DNA of 51,992 nucleotides from contig JAEIOE010000010.1 of assembly GCA_016342455.1 (NCBI GenBank), forward strand, positions 1 to 51,992, read 5' to 3'. Below are positions 42,616 through 50,771 of this stretch, in pieces. Under the pieces are notes generated by a model. It made no database searches, was not told where the DNA came from, and saw only the letters and a list, made by a program, of their open reading frames with translations. Both the position numbers and the translations under genes were made by a program. Each line of letters begins with the position of its first letter. Within the stretch, counting starts at the first letter, position 1. This DNA is from Mycoplasmatota bacterium. GTDB taxonomy: Bacteria > Bacillota_I > Bacilli_A > Izemoplasmatales > Hujiaoplasmataceae.

Positions 42616-42646
42616 AAGGGCTGCCTAAAATTAGGCAGTCCTTTTT
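42616..42646. terminator. Bidirectional terminator shared by prepilin and typA
   Basis: GGGCTGCCT pairs with AGGCAGTCC (one G-T pair) around six bases, with T-runs on both strands. The stop codon of typA lies inside the stem (42631-42633). Confidence 0.8.
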
Positions 42647-44472
42647 GAATTCTCTCCAAATGTATCTTTATTATATCTTCTTCTTGCGTGTTCGTCTAAC
42701 ACTCTTTTTCTAAGTCTTATGTTACCCGGAGTAATTTCTACTAATTCATCTTCTGCAATAAATTCCAAGGCTTCCTCTAAGGTAAACACAAGAGGAGGAT
42801 TTAATTTAACTGCATCATCTGAACCAGATGCTCTGGTATTGGTAAGCTTTTTGTTTTTACAAGGATTTACAATTAAATCATTTGTTTTATTACTAAGTCC
42901 TACAATCATTCCAGGATAAACTGGAACTGCAGGTCCAACAATCATTCTCGCTCTTATTGAAAGGTTGAATAAACTATAAGCCATTGTCTTACCTAAGTCT
43001 TTAGCAATAAATACTCCATTACGATGGTAATCTAATTCACCTGCATAAGGCAGATACCCATGGAATGATTTTTCTATTGTTCCTTGACCTTTTGTAGTAT
43101 TGATAAAGTCACTTCTGTAACCTATTAATCCTCTTGTAGGTACAATATATTCTAGTCTTGTATAAGAATTTTCTGTATCCATTGAAACCATTGTTCCTTT
43201 TTTCATGTTTAAAGCAGATATTACTGTTCCGATAAATTCATCCGGAGCACTAATGATTGCTTTTTCAAAAGGTTCAAGTTTATTTCCTTCTTCATCTGTA
43301 TGATATAAAACTTCCGGTTTTGATACGCATAACTCAAATCCTTCTCTTCTCATACTTTCAAGCAAGATAGATAAGTGTAATTCTCCTCTACCTGATACTT
43401 TATATCCTTCAACACCTTCTAAGTCTTCTACTTCTAATCCGATGTTTGTTTCTAATTCTTTATTTAGTCTAGCTCTTATTTGTCTCGTAGTTACTAAGTG
43501 TCCTGATTGACCAACAAATGGCCCATCATTTACCAAGAAATTCATTACTAATGTAGGCTTTTCTATTTCAATCATTTCCATTGGTTCTATATGCTCTGAA
43601 TCACATACTGTTTCACCAATTGAAATGTTTGAATCTCCTGAGAATGTTATGATATCTCCGGCATAAGCTACGTCTTTTTCAACTTTACTTAAGCCTTCAT
43701 TAACATATACAGATCTGATTTTTATTATTTCAGTTGTTCCATCTCTTCTACTAACTGTATATGATGTTCTTGCATTTAATGTTCCTCTTGAAATTCTTGC
43801 GATTCCAAGTCTTCCTAAATAGTCATCATATCCTAAACTTGATATTTGCATTACTAAAGGTTCATCTGTATTATCAGGATAACTTTCAGTATGTTTTAAT
43901 AATAAATCAAATAAAGGTGTTAAATCTTTTCCTTCATCATCTACATTATCAACTGCAATACCATCTTTAGCAATACCATAGATTAAAGGAAAATCACATT
44001 GTGAATCTGTAGCACCTAAGTCTACGAATAAATCGAAACACTCATCAACTACTTCAGCAGCTCTTTGATCTTTTTTATCTATTTTATTAATAAATACGAT
44101 AGGTTGTAATCCTCTTTGTAAAGCTTTCTCTAATACGACTCTTGTTTGAGGCATAGGTCCTTCACTTGAATCTACTAAAAGAATCACTGTATCAACAGTT
44201 TTGATGATTCTTTCAACTTCAGATGAAAAATCAGCATGTCCTGGTGTGTCTACGATATTTATTTTAGTTCCGTTATGTTCAATTGCACAGTTTTTAGAAT
44301 AGATTGTGATACCACGTTCTCTTTCTAAATCATTACTGTCCATCACTTGTTCTACTACTTGTTCATTCTCACCAAATATACCTGATTGACTTAGTAATGC
44401 ATCAACCAAAGTTGATTTCCCAGCATCAATATGAGCAATTACAGCTACATTAATTATATTTTTATTTCTCAT
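42631..44472 (-). CDS. typA: Translational GTPase TypA/BipA
   Basis: A 613-residue ribosome-binding GTPase of full usual length. The G1 motif is AHIDAGKST near residue 12, followed by the switch region ERGITIYSKN, G3 DTPGHAD near 75 and G4 NKIDK near 129. The TypA-specific C-terminus contains VPTRGLIGYRSDF and TNTRASGSDDAVKL. It acts in 50S subunit assembly and stress growth. The start follows GGAG. The stop codon lies in the stem of the terminator shared with the convergent prepilin gene. Confidence 0.97.
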   Translation of the reverse strand: MRNKNIINVAVIAHIDAGKSTLVDALLSQSGIFGENEQVVEQVMDSNDLERERGITIYSKNCAIEHNGTKINIVDTPGHADFSSEVERIIKTVDTVILLVDSSEGPMPQTRVVLEKALQRGLQPIVFINKIDKKDQRAAEVVDECFDLFVDLGATDSQCDFPLIYGIAKDGIAVDNVDDEGKDLTPLFDLLLKHTESYPDNTDEPLVMQISSLGYDDYLGRLGIARISRGTLNARTSYTVSRRDGTTEIIKIRSVYVNEGLSKVEKDVAYAGDIITFSGDSNISIGETVCDSEHIEPMEMIEIEKPTLVMNFLVNDGPFVGQSGHLVTTRQIRARLNKELETNIGLEVEDLEGVEGYKVSGRGELHLSILLESMRREGFELCVSKPEVLYHTDEEGNKLEPFEKAIISAPDEFIGTVISALNMKKGTMVSMDTENSYTRLEYIVPTRGLIGYRSDFINTTKGQGTIEKSFHGYLPYAGELDYHRNGVFIAKDLGKTMAYSLFNLSIRARMIVGPAVPVYPGMIVGLSNKTNDLIVNPCKNKKLTNTRASGSDDAVKLNPPLVFTLEEALEFIAEDELVEITPGNIRLRKRVLDEHARRRYNKDTFGENSKRTA

Positions 44473-44574
44473 TCAATACATCTCCTCAAAAAGTGTCCGT
44501 ATAACTATACCATACTTTATCTAATATAGCGAAAAATTTTGTTCGGTGAAAGAGTTTTCTTTCTATATAATAGA

Positions 44575-44602
44575 AAAACGACTCTAAAAAGAGTCGTTTT
44601 TG
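44575..44602 (-). terminator. Intrinsic terminator of the amylase gene
   Basis: AAAACGACTCT pairs with AGAGTCGTTTT around four bases, with T-runs on both strands. It lies about eight bases after the stop at 44610. Confidence 0.85.
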
Positions 44603-44609
44603 TATGAAT

Positions 44610-46592
44610 TTATGCCCAAACTAAAGTAGAACCATCAAAGATTCCGTCCGCCGGTATTTCAACATCATTGGTTTGATACTCATTTATATTCCAATTATAA
44701 TCGGTTGTTCCTGATGGAAAAGCAACTAATAGGAAATGATCATCTCCAGCATCAATATCAAAAGTGAAGGTTCCATTATTATAAACTCCTTCGACCCATC
44801 TTCCGTCTTCTGTACCTCCCCAAACCCAAGCAACCAAGACAGAATCACTCACTGTTTGTGTATCGATATTATTAACAACAACTTCTTCTACCACAATATT
44901 GCTTTTAATGTATTCATAGTGTTTTTCAATTACATAATCATTGAAATATACTTCAATATCTAAGGTTACAGTTGCATTTAAATCCGGATGTTCTAAACTA
45001 AGTTCAATATTTCCTTCAAAACTTACTTTCTCTCCACCATTAATTGAGTAATTTGCTTCTGTTGTATTATATGAGTAAATATCAATTACTTTTGTATCCG
45101 AGAATGACCCATGTGTTCCATCATCAGATACATAAACGGTAGGTTTTGGCTCAAAGGTATTGTTATAGATAACGGCTATACCACTCTCTCCTATCATTCC
45201 TGATATTTTACCGTTCTTAACCGTAAATGTCGTTCCACCAATTTGATCATGATAATATCCATCCGCGAAATTAGATACTGTTACTTTATCTAATTCTTGA
45301 TTTCCATCTATATCAACAATAACAACTCCTGCATCTAAAGAACTATAGCGTTCTCTTAGGTAAAAACCATCTTCTGCATAACTATATTCATTTGCGTTTA
45401 CAAAATAGTTGTTAAACTTATTTATTTCCGTGACTTCAATGGATTGCCAAATGTTTGTTCCACACTCACCAATTAAAGTGGTTTCTGCAGGTCTTGCAAA
45501 GTATAAAGCACTTGAATACGCTGTTGTAGCGGCTATTGCATACGCTTTTGTCATTTTTAAATCGGATATACTATCCGTTTCACCAGAAGCGTATGTGTCA
45601 TGAGATTCAGCCCATAAAACTGCCTTATCTGGAGTTACACCTGTTTGATAACTTAAGCTCATTAATCTCTCAGTATTCTTTGTAAGAACACCATTTCTAA
45701 TATTATACGATAATCCATTTTCAGTGATAGACATATATTGTGTGTAATCACTGTATGAACGACCTGTACCTACTGAGTTTAATATTTCTCCATAAAAATA
45801 TAAATCAGTTATTCCTAGTGTTTGTGCATATTCAGTAACACCATCTATAACTGTTGGCCAGAAATCACTTGCGTAATCTCCATCTTCTGGAGTTTCAATG
45901 TGTTTCGCTGCGTCAAATCTAAATCCATCAACACCAACATCAACATATTCTTTCAATAAATCTAATACTGCTAATTGAACTACTTCAGTTTCCGTTTGCA
46001 AGTCTGGAAATTGACCCATCGCTCCTTGAACCGTAGCTTTTAAAGATGTATCACTAATAAGACCATTATCTGTATGAATCAGGTTTTGATTATAAATTTC
46101 CGGTTCATATTCTAAGACATCTGAATTAAGTGATTCGTTCGTTCCACCAGCTAAATGATTTGCGACTACATCAACGATAATCTTAATTCCATATTCATCA
46201 GCTGCTTCACACATTGATTCTAATTCAGCTTTTGTACCTAATGCATGATTCTCCGTTGCAATGGAGAACCCTAATGGTTGGTAAAACTTCCACCATGATG
46301 AACCCCAACTAGCAACTCCATAATAGTCTTTTTGTGGTTGCATAGGAGATATCTGGATTGCAGAAAATCCAGCGATTGCAATCTCTTCCATGTATCCTTC
46401 AATAGTAGTCATCGACCAATTCCAAGCATGCAAAATATTAGCATCTTGAATATTATCAACAAGATAACCACTTTCTACTGTTGGAGCTTGTTCAGTATAA
46501 CTTATTGCTTCTGTAGTTATTGTTTCACTACAACCTAAAAAAGCGAATAATAATATAAAAGATATAAATATAAACACTGATTTCTTAAGCAT
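44610..46592 (-). CDS. Alpha-amylase lipoprotein (GH13) with C-terminal carbohydrate-binding-type domain
   Basis: A 660-residue lipoprotein (lipobox FAFLGC near residue 20). The GH13 barrel spans about residues 50-420 with all four family regions: VDVVANHLAG, GVDGFRFDAAKH (nucleophile Asp), FYGEILN (acid Glu) and WAESHDTYA (Asp). An amylase beta-sheet domain follows. Two further beta regions come after that, the last ending in FDIDAGDDHFLLVAFPSG, like starch-binding modules. It should cut starch or glycogen outside the cell. The start follows GGAGG. No sugar transporter gene is nearby. Confidence 0.9.
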   Translation of the reverse strand: MLKKSVFIFISFILLFAFLGCSETITTEAISYTEQAPTVESGYLVDNIQDANILHAWNWSMTTIEGYMEEIAIAGFSAIQISPMQPQKDYYGVASWGSSWWKFYQPLGFSIATENHALGTKAELESMCEAADEYGIKIIVDVVANHLAGGTNESLNSDVLEYEPEIYNQNLIHTDNGLISDTSLKATVQGAMGQFPDLQTETEVVQLAVLDLLKEYVDVGVDGFRFDAAKHIETPEDGDYASDFWPTVIDGVTEYAQTLGITDLYFYGEILNSVGTGRSYSDYTQYMSITENGLSYNIRNGVLTKNTERLMSLSYQTGVTPDKAVLWAESHDTYASGETDSISDLKMTKAYAIAATTAYSSALYFARPAETTLIGECGTNIWQSIEVTEINKFNNYFVNANEYSYAEDGFYLRERYSSLDAGVVIVDIDGNQELDKVTVSNFADGYYHDQIGGTTFTVKNGKISGMIGESGIAVIYNNTFEPKPTVYVSDDGTHGSFSDTKVIDIYSYNTTEANYSINGGEKVSFEGNIELSLEHPDLNATVTLDIEVYFNDYVIEKHYEYIKSNIVVEEVVVNNIDTQTVSDSVLVAWVWGGTEDGRWVEGVYNNGTFTFDIDAGDDHFLLVAFPSGTTDYNWNINEYQTNDVEIPADGIFDGSTLVWA

Positions 46593-46635
46593 TGTCTTCC
46601 TCCATATTTAATTACCTATAAGTATATTTTAACAT

Positions 46636-46673
46636 AAAAAAAGAAAACCCCCATATATAATATGGAGGTTTTT
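46636..46673 (-). terminator. Intrinsic terminator after the RND-TetR operon
   Basis: AACCTCCATAT pairs with ATATGGGGGTT (one G-T pair) on the minus strand, then TTTTCTTTTTTT. It starts three bases after the TetR stop at 46676. Confidence 0.82.
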
Positions 46674-46675
46674 GT

Positions 46676-47269
46676 TTAATTTGCTATTCTTAAAACCGTT
46701 ACATAAACAGCATCTACGTATTCGTTCAAGTCTTGCTTGTTTAATTTGACCGCGGAATTAGCCATTCGAATAATACTACCTACTATCAAACTTGATATCA
46801 TCAAGTTCTTTGTGAGTATATTCTCTCCTTTTATAACTCCTTCAATAACTCCTCTTTGGAATATATCATTGAATCTTTTATTGTAATGGTCCCTCACTTG
46901 GTTTACTTGAGTTTTCATCTCATTTTTGTATTCCATTGGCATGATATTTTCGAAATCAGGGTTGATTAGGTTTAAAAGATATGCACTATTTATTGATAAA
47001 TTAAACAGAAAATGTAATTCTTTCTTAAAACTTGCTTCAAAGTTTTCATCTTCACTAATTTTCGAATTATAAACTTGTTCAATACCGGTTTCTACTATTC
47101 TACAGACTGCTTGATGTAGTAATTCATCCTTTGTATCAAAATACTCATAGATAGTAGATTTACCAATATTCACTTTTTCAGCTAATTCCTTCATGGTGAA
47201 GTTATTATTGATTCCATTACTTGAAAACATTTCAATTAATGTATCAAGAATTTCTACCTTGCGGCCCAT
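46676..47269 (-). CDS. TetR-family regulator of the RND pump operon
   Basis: A 197-residue TetR-type repressor with a helix-turn-helix near residues 23-47 (FTMKELAEKVNIGKSTIYEY, then FDTKDELLHQAV). The C-terminal helical domain would bind a ligand. Its start overlaps the stop of the RND gene by one base (TAATG). It is likely to bind the large palindrome at 50674-50695 in the RND promoter and repress its own operon. That is inferred from location. Confidence 0.88.
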   Translation of the reverse strand: MGRKVEILDTLIEMFSSNGINNNFTMKELAEKVNIGKSTIYEYFDTKDELLHQAVCRIVETGIEQVYNSKISEDENFEASFKKELHFLFNLSINSAYLLNLINPDFENIMPMEYKNEMKTQVNQVRDHYNKRFNDIFQRGVIEGVIKGENILTKNLMISSLIVGSIIRMANSAVKLNKQDLNEYVDAVYVTVLRIAN

Positions 47270-50200
47270 TACGCCACCTTCTTTTTATTAAATATCCAGT
47301 TTGCAATGACCCCTAGAGTTAATACAGCTCCAATTAAGATTATATACCATAAAGAGAAGTAAATGAATCCACCTACTGTAGCTCCTATAATAGCTGTAAT
47401 AGCTAAAACACTTAAAGATTCTTTCGCACGCTTGTTGAATAACCAATACATGATTGGAACTAAGAATAATGTAAGAATGGTTGCGTACAATAATCCACCA
47501 ATAGTGGCAACCGCCATCGGTTGCATCATTTCAGCTCCATTACCAATTCCTATAGCCATTGTGATAAGCGCTAAGATTGTTGTTAAAGCTGTCATGATAA
47601 TTGGTCTTAATCTTGTTTTGCCAGCTTCTAATAAAGCATCTGCAACATGCATACCTTCTTGTCTCAGTTGGTTTGTGTAGTCAACTAAAACAATTCCGTT
47701 GTTTACTACTACCCCGACTAATACCATAAATCCAATCATCGCTACTACAGATACTGTCATTCCTGTAATAAATAATGCTAGGAATCCACCTGTAAATGCT
47801 AGCGGGATGGTAAACATAATAATTAATGGATATTTTAAAGATTGGAATTGACTTGCCATAATCATATAGATTAAGGCTATTGCTAATACCAATGCTAATA
47901 CTAATGTTTGCATTGCTGTCATGATTTCTTCGTTTTCACCTTGGATTTCATAATCATAACCATCAGGTAATTCATATGCTTCCATCGTTGCATCTAAATC
48001 CTTTGCAACAAATGAAGAATTATATTCAGGGTCAAATTCAGCTGATATCGTAACGGAACGAATACCGTTTGTATGAGATATTGAACTGAATCCTTCAACC
48101 ATTTCTACTGTAGCTACATCAGATATTTTAACATCTGTACCCATCATAGATTGTCCTAATACTAAGTCCTGAATTTCAGCGAAAGTATAGGTTGTTCCTG
48201 AATAATTAGAGAAGCCATCATATACATAAATATCATACATAGTTCCATCTTGAGTAATAGTAGTAGTTACATCTTCTCCGGCTAATAATTCAGCAATCAT
48301 TCCACCGACAACAGCTGTCATGTATCCATATTGGATTGCTCTATCTTTATCCACAGTAATTTTTATTTGGTCAGCTGGAATACCAATACCATCATCTACT
48401 TCTAATACACCTTCAACTGTTCTTAATTCAGCTGCCAAGGCTTCTGCTTGTGCTTTTAAAATATCTAAATCATATCCAGTAAGCTCTACTTGGTAACCAG
48501 AACCAGTAAGCATTGAAGTTTGTTGTTGAGAACCTGAGATTGAATACTCTATATTTGAATAAGATTCTGATAATAAATTTTCTAATAATATTTCTAACTC
48601 TGCTGTTGTTAATGTTCTATCTTCTTTTAATACAACACTAGCACTAGCTGAATTAGAAGAAGTGAATCCCATCATTGAAGATTGTAATGATCCTAAAGTA
48701 ACACCAACTACATCAACGTCGTCAATCAGTAAGATATCATCAGTTATATCATCTAAAACAGTAAAGAATTCAGTTGTTGATAAAGGTTGATCTACAGGGT
48801 TTTCAATAGTAATTGATAACTGTCCTTCATCTGAAGTAGGGAAATATTCAAAGCCGTTAGTTAAAGCTAGCCAGATAGACCCTCCAAATAGTGCTAAGGC
48901 AAGTATAATTACAATATACTTAAATTTAAAGAAGAATTTATATAATTTTTCATAAACTGCTTTTACTTTGTCTAAGCCACCTTTTTCATCGGTTTTTTTA
49001 ACTTCTGAATCTTCTTTTAATATTCTTGATGAAATCGCTGGAACTAATGTTAAAGCAATTAATAAACTAGCAATTAAACTAAAGGCGATGGTTAAAGCCA
49101 TTTGCATAAAGATTTCTTTAATGAAACCTTCAATGAAAATAACTGGTACGAATACAGAAATAGTTGTAATCGTAGAAGCAAAAATAGCTCCAGCAACTTG
49201 TTTTGTTCCTTGAATAGATGCTTCTCTATTTGACATACCTTGTTTCTTTAATCGGAAAATATTTTCCATTACAACAATAGAGTTATCCACCAGCATTCCA
49301 ATTCCCAGCGCTAATCCTCCTAAACTTACAATGTTTAGTGTGATTCCTGAGAAATAAATTAACACAATTGCAAACAATAAACTAATTGGAATACTAATAC
49401 CAACAATAAAAGTAGCTCTTGCACTTCTTAAGAAAATTAATAATACGATAATCGCTAAGATTGCTCCATACAAAAGATTGTTTAAAACAGTACCTGTCGC
49501 TGAATCAATATAATCTCCTTGGTTTAGAAGAACTGTAAATACTGTATCACTATCTGAATCTGAAATTTCAGCTATAGTAGCTGAGATTACTTCTGTTACG
49601 TCAGTTGTTGCGAATTCAGAACTTTTTTGGATGGTAATTGAGATTGCATTATTTCCATTTACTTTACTATATTCTTTTTCATTAGCATTGATAAAATCTA
49701 CTTCAGCAATATCAGACATAATTATAGTCAAAGGATTCACTGCCCAAAACTCAGAAAGTGGATCTAATGGATCATAGGTCATGTTTGGATATCCTGAAAA
49801 AGTAAATACTAATAAATCACTAATTTCAGTTGTTGAATTAAATTCGTCACCTACGCGTACTAAGTATGTTCCGTCCACTACATTAGGATCATCATCAACA
49901 ATATTTGCATATCCTAATGGAAATTCAAAGTTTTGAGCCATTAAGATATCAGATACTAAGTCTCTATCTAATAATGGTAATTGTGGAGCTTCTAAAGCAT
50001 CTAATCCTTGAAGTGTCCACAAATTTTGAAACTGCAAATTAATAGCTGTTATTTCAGCATTTTTAGTTGCTAAATCAACATCATTTATTAATACTTGCAC
50101 TTCTGACTCATAAGCACCGCTTACAGAAACAGAAGCTACTCCAGCTACTCTTTCTAAGTTTGGTACTACTTCATCATATACATATTGAGTAAGTGCTTCT

Positions 50201-50652
50201 TGATTTAAATCCCCTTTTGATACGCTTAATTGCATAATTGGCATCATATCAGGATTAATCTTTATAATTATTGGAGAACCAACCATATCAGGCATAGAGG
50301 CCGTGGTCATATCCAATGTCTCACGCATCTCAATAACAGCACTGTCCATATTTGTATCAGAGTTGAACTCCATAATAACCATTGACATGTTTTCTTGAGA
50401 TACAGATTGTATATTTTTGATGTTTGTTGTAGTAGCTAATGCATCCTCAATTGGATTCGTAACTACTTCCTCTACTTCTTCGGGACTGGCCCCAATATAA
50501 GTAGTTATTACTACAGAGTAAGGTATATTCATGCTTGGGAATAAGTCAGTTGTTAGATTTGTATAAGAAACAACCCCAAATACCATTACAATAAGTACTG
50601 CCATAAAGATAGTTATGGCTCTATCTACCGAATATTTTGCTAGATTTTTCAT
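47269..50652 (-). CDS. RND-family efflux transporter (AcrB/HAE1 type)
   Basis: A 1127-residue protein with the RND plan: one N-terminal helix (FMAVLIVMVFGVVSYTNL), a large outer loop, a helix bundle, a second large loop, a second bundle, and one extra helix pair at the end. The transport helix 4 motif is GIGMLVDNSIVVMENI, so the first Asp of AcrB's Asp-Asp pair is kept and the second is Asn. In helix 10 the Lys of AcrB is replaced by Asn (GVVVNNGIVLVDY). The proton relay may thus differ. No membrane fusion or outer membrane partner gene is in the window. It heads the operon with TetR. Confidence 0.9.
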   Translation of the reverse strand: MKNLAKYSVDRAITIFMAVLIVMVFGVVSYTNLTTDLFPSMNIPYSVVITTYIGASPEEVEEVVTNPIEDALATTTNIKNIQSVSQENMSMVIMEFNSDTNMDSAVIEMRETLDMTTASMPDMVGSPIIIKINPDMMPIMQLSVSKGDLNQEALTQYVYDEVVPNLERVAGVASVSVSGAYESEVQVLINDVDLATKNAEITAINLQFQNLWTLQGLDALEAPQLPLLDRDLVSDILMAQNFEFPLGYANIVDDDPNVVDGTYLVRVGDEFNSTTEISDLLVFTFSGYPNMTYDPLDPLSEFWAVNPLTIIMSDIAEVDFINANEKEYSKVNGNNAISITIQKSSEFATTDVTEVISATIAEISDSDSDTVFTVLLNQGDYIDSATGTVLNNLLYGAILAIIVLLIFLRSARATFIVGISIPISLLFAIVLIYFSGITLNIVSLGGLALGIGMLVDNSIVVMENIFRLKKQGMSNREASIQGTKQVAGAIFASTITTISVFVPVIFIEGFIKEIFMQMALTIAFSLIASLLIALTLVPAISSRILKEDSEVKKTDEKGGLDKVKAVYEKLYKFFFKFKYIVIILALALFGGSIWLALTNGFEYFPTSDEGQLSITIENPVDQPLSTTEFFTVLDDITDDILLIDDVDVVGVTLGSLQSSMMGFTSSNSASASVVLKEDRTLTTAELEILLENLLSESYSNIEYSISGSQQQTSMLTGSGYQVELTGYDLDILKAQAEALAAELRTVEGVLEVDDGIGIPADQIKITVDKDRAIQYGYMTAVVGGMIAELLAGEDVTTTITQDGTMYDIYVYDGFSNYSGTTYTFAEIQDLVLGQSMMGTDVKISDVATVEMVEGFSSISHTNGIRSVTISAEFDPEYNSSFVAKDLDATMEAYELPDGYDYEIQGENEEIMTAMQTLVLALVLAIALIYMIMASQFQSLKYPLIIMFTIPLAFTGGFLALFITGMTVSVVAMIGFMVLVGVVVNNGIVLVDYTNQLRQEGMHVADALLEAGKTRLRPIIMTALTTILALITMAIGIGNGAEMMQPMAVATIGGLLYATILTLFLVPIMYWLFNKRAKESLSVLAITAIIGATVGGFIYFSLWYIILIGAVLTLGVIANWIFNKKKVA

Positions 50653-50673
50653 TTCTTCCTCCTACAGTTAAAA

Positions 50674-50728
50674 ACCGACCGAATAGTCGGTCGGTTATAA
50701 TTCTATCACTCTTTTGAAGCTTTAGCAA
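50674..50728 (-). promoter_or_regulatory. RND promoter and TetR-type operator
   Basis: On the minus strand -35 TTGCTA (50728-50723), 17-base spacer, -10 TAGAAT (50705-50700). Right after it lies the perfect inverted repeat ACCGACCGA-N4-TCGGTCGGT (50695-50674), covering the transcription start. ACCGAC/GTCGGT arms are common for TetR operators. Confidence 0.8.
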
Positions 50729-50771
50729 GTAAAATAAGTTTTTAAATTAAAGTTTTTTAATCCATTAATTA

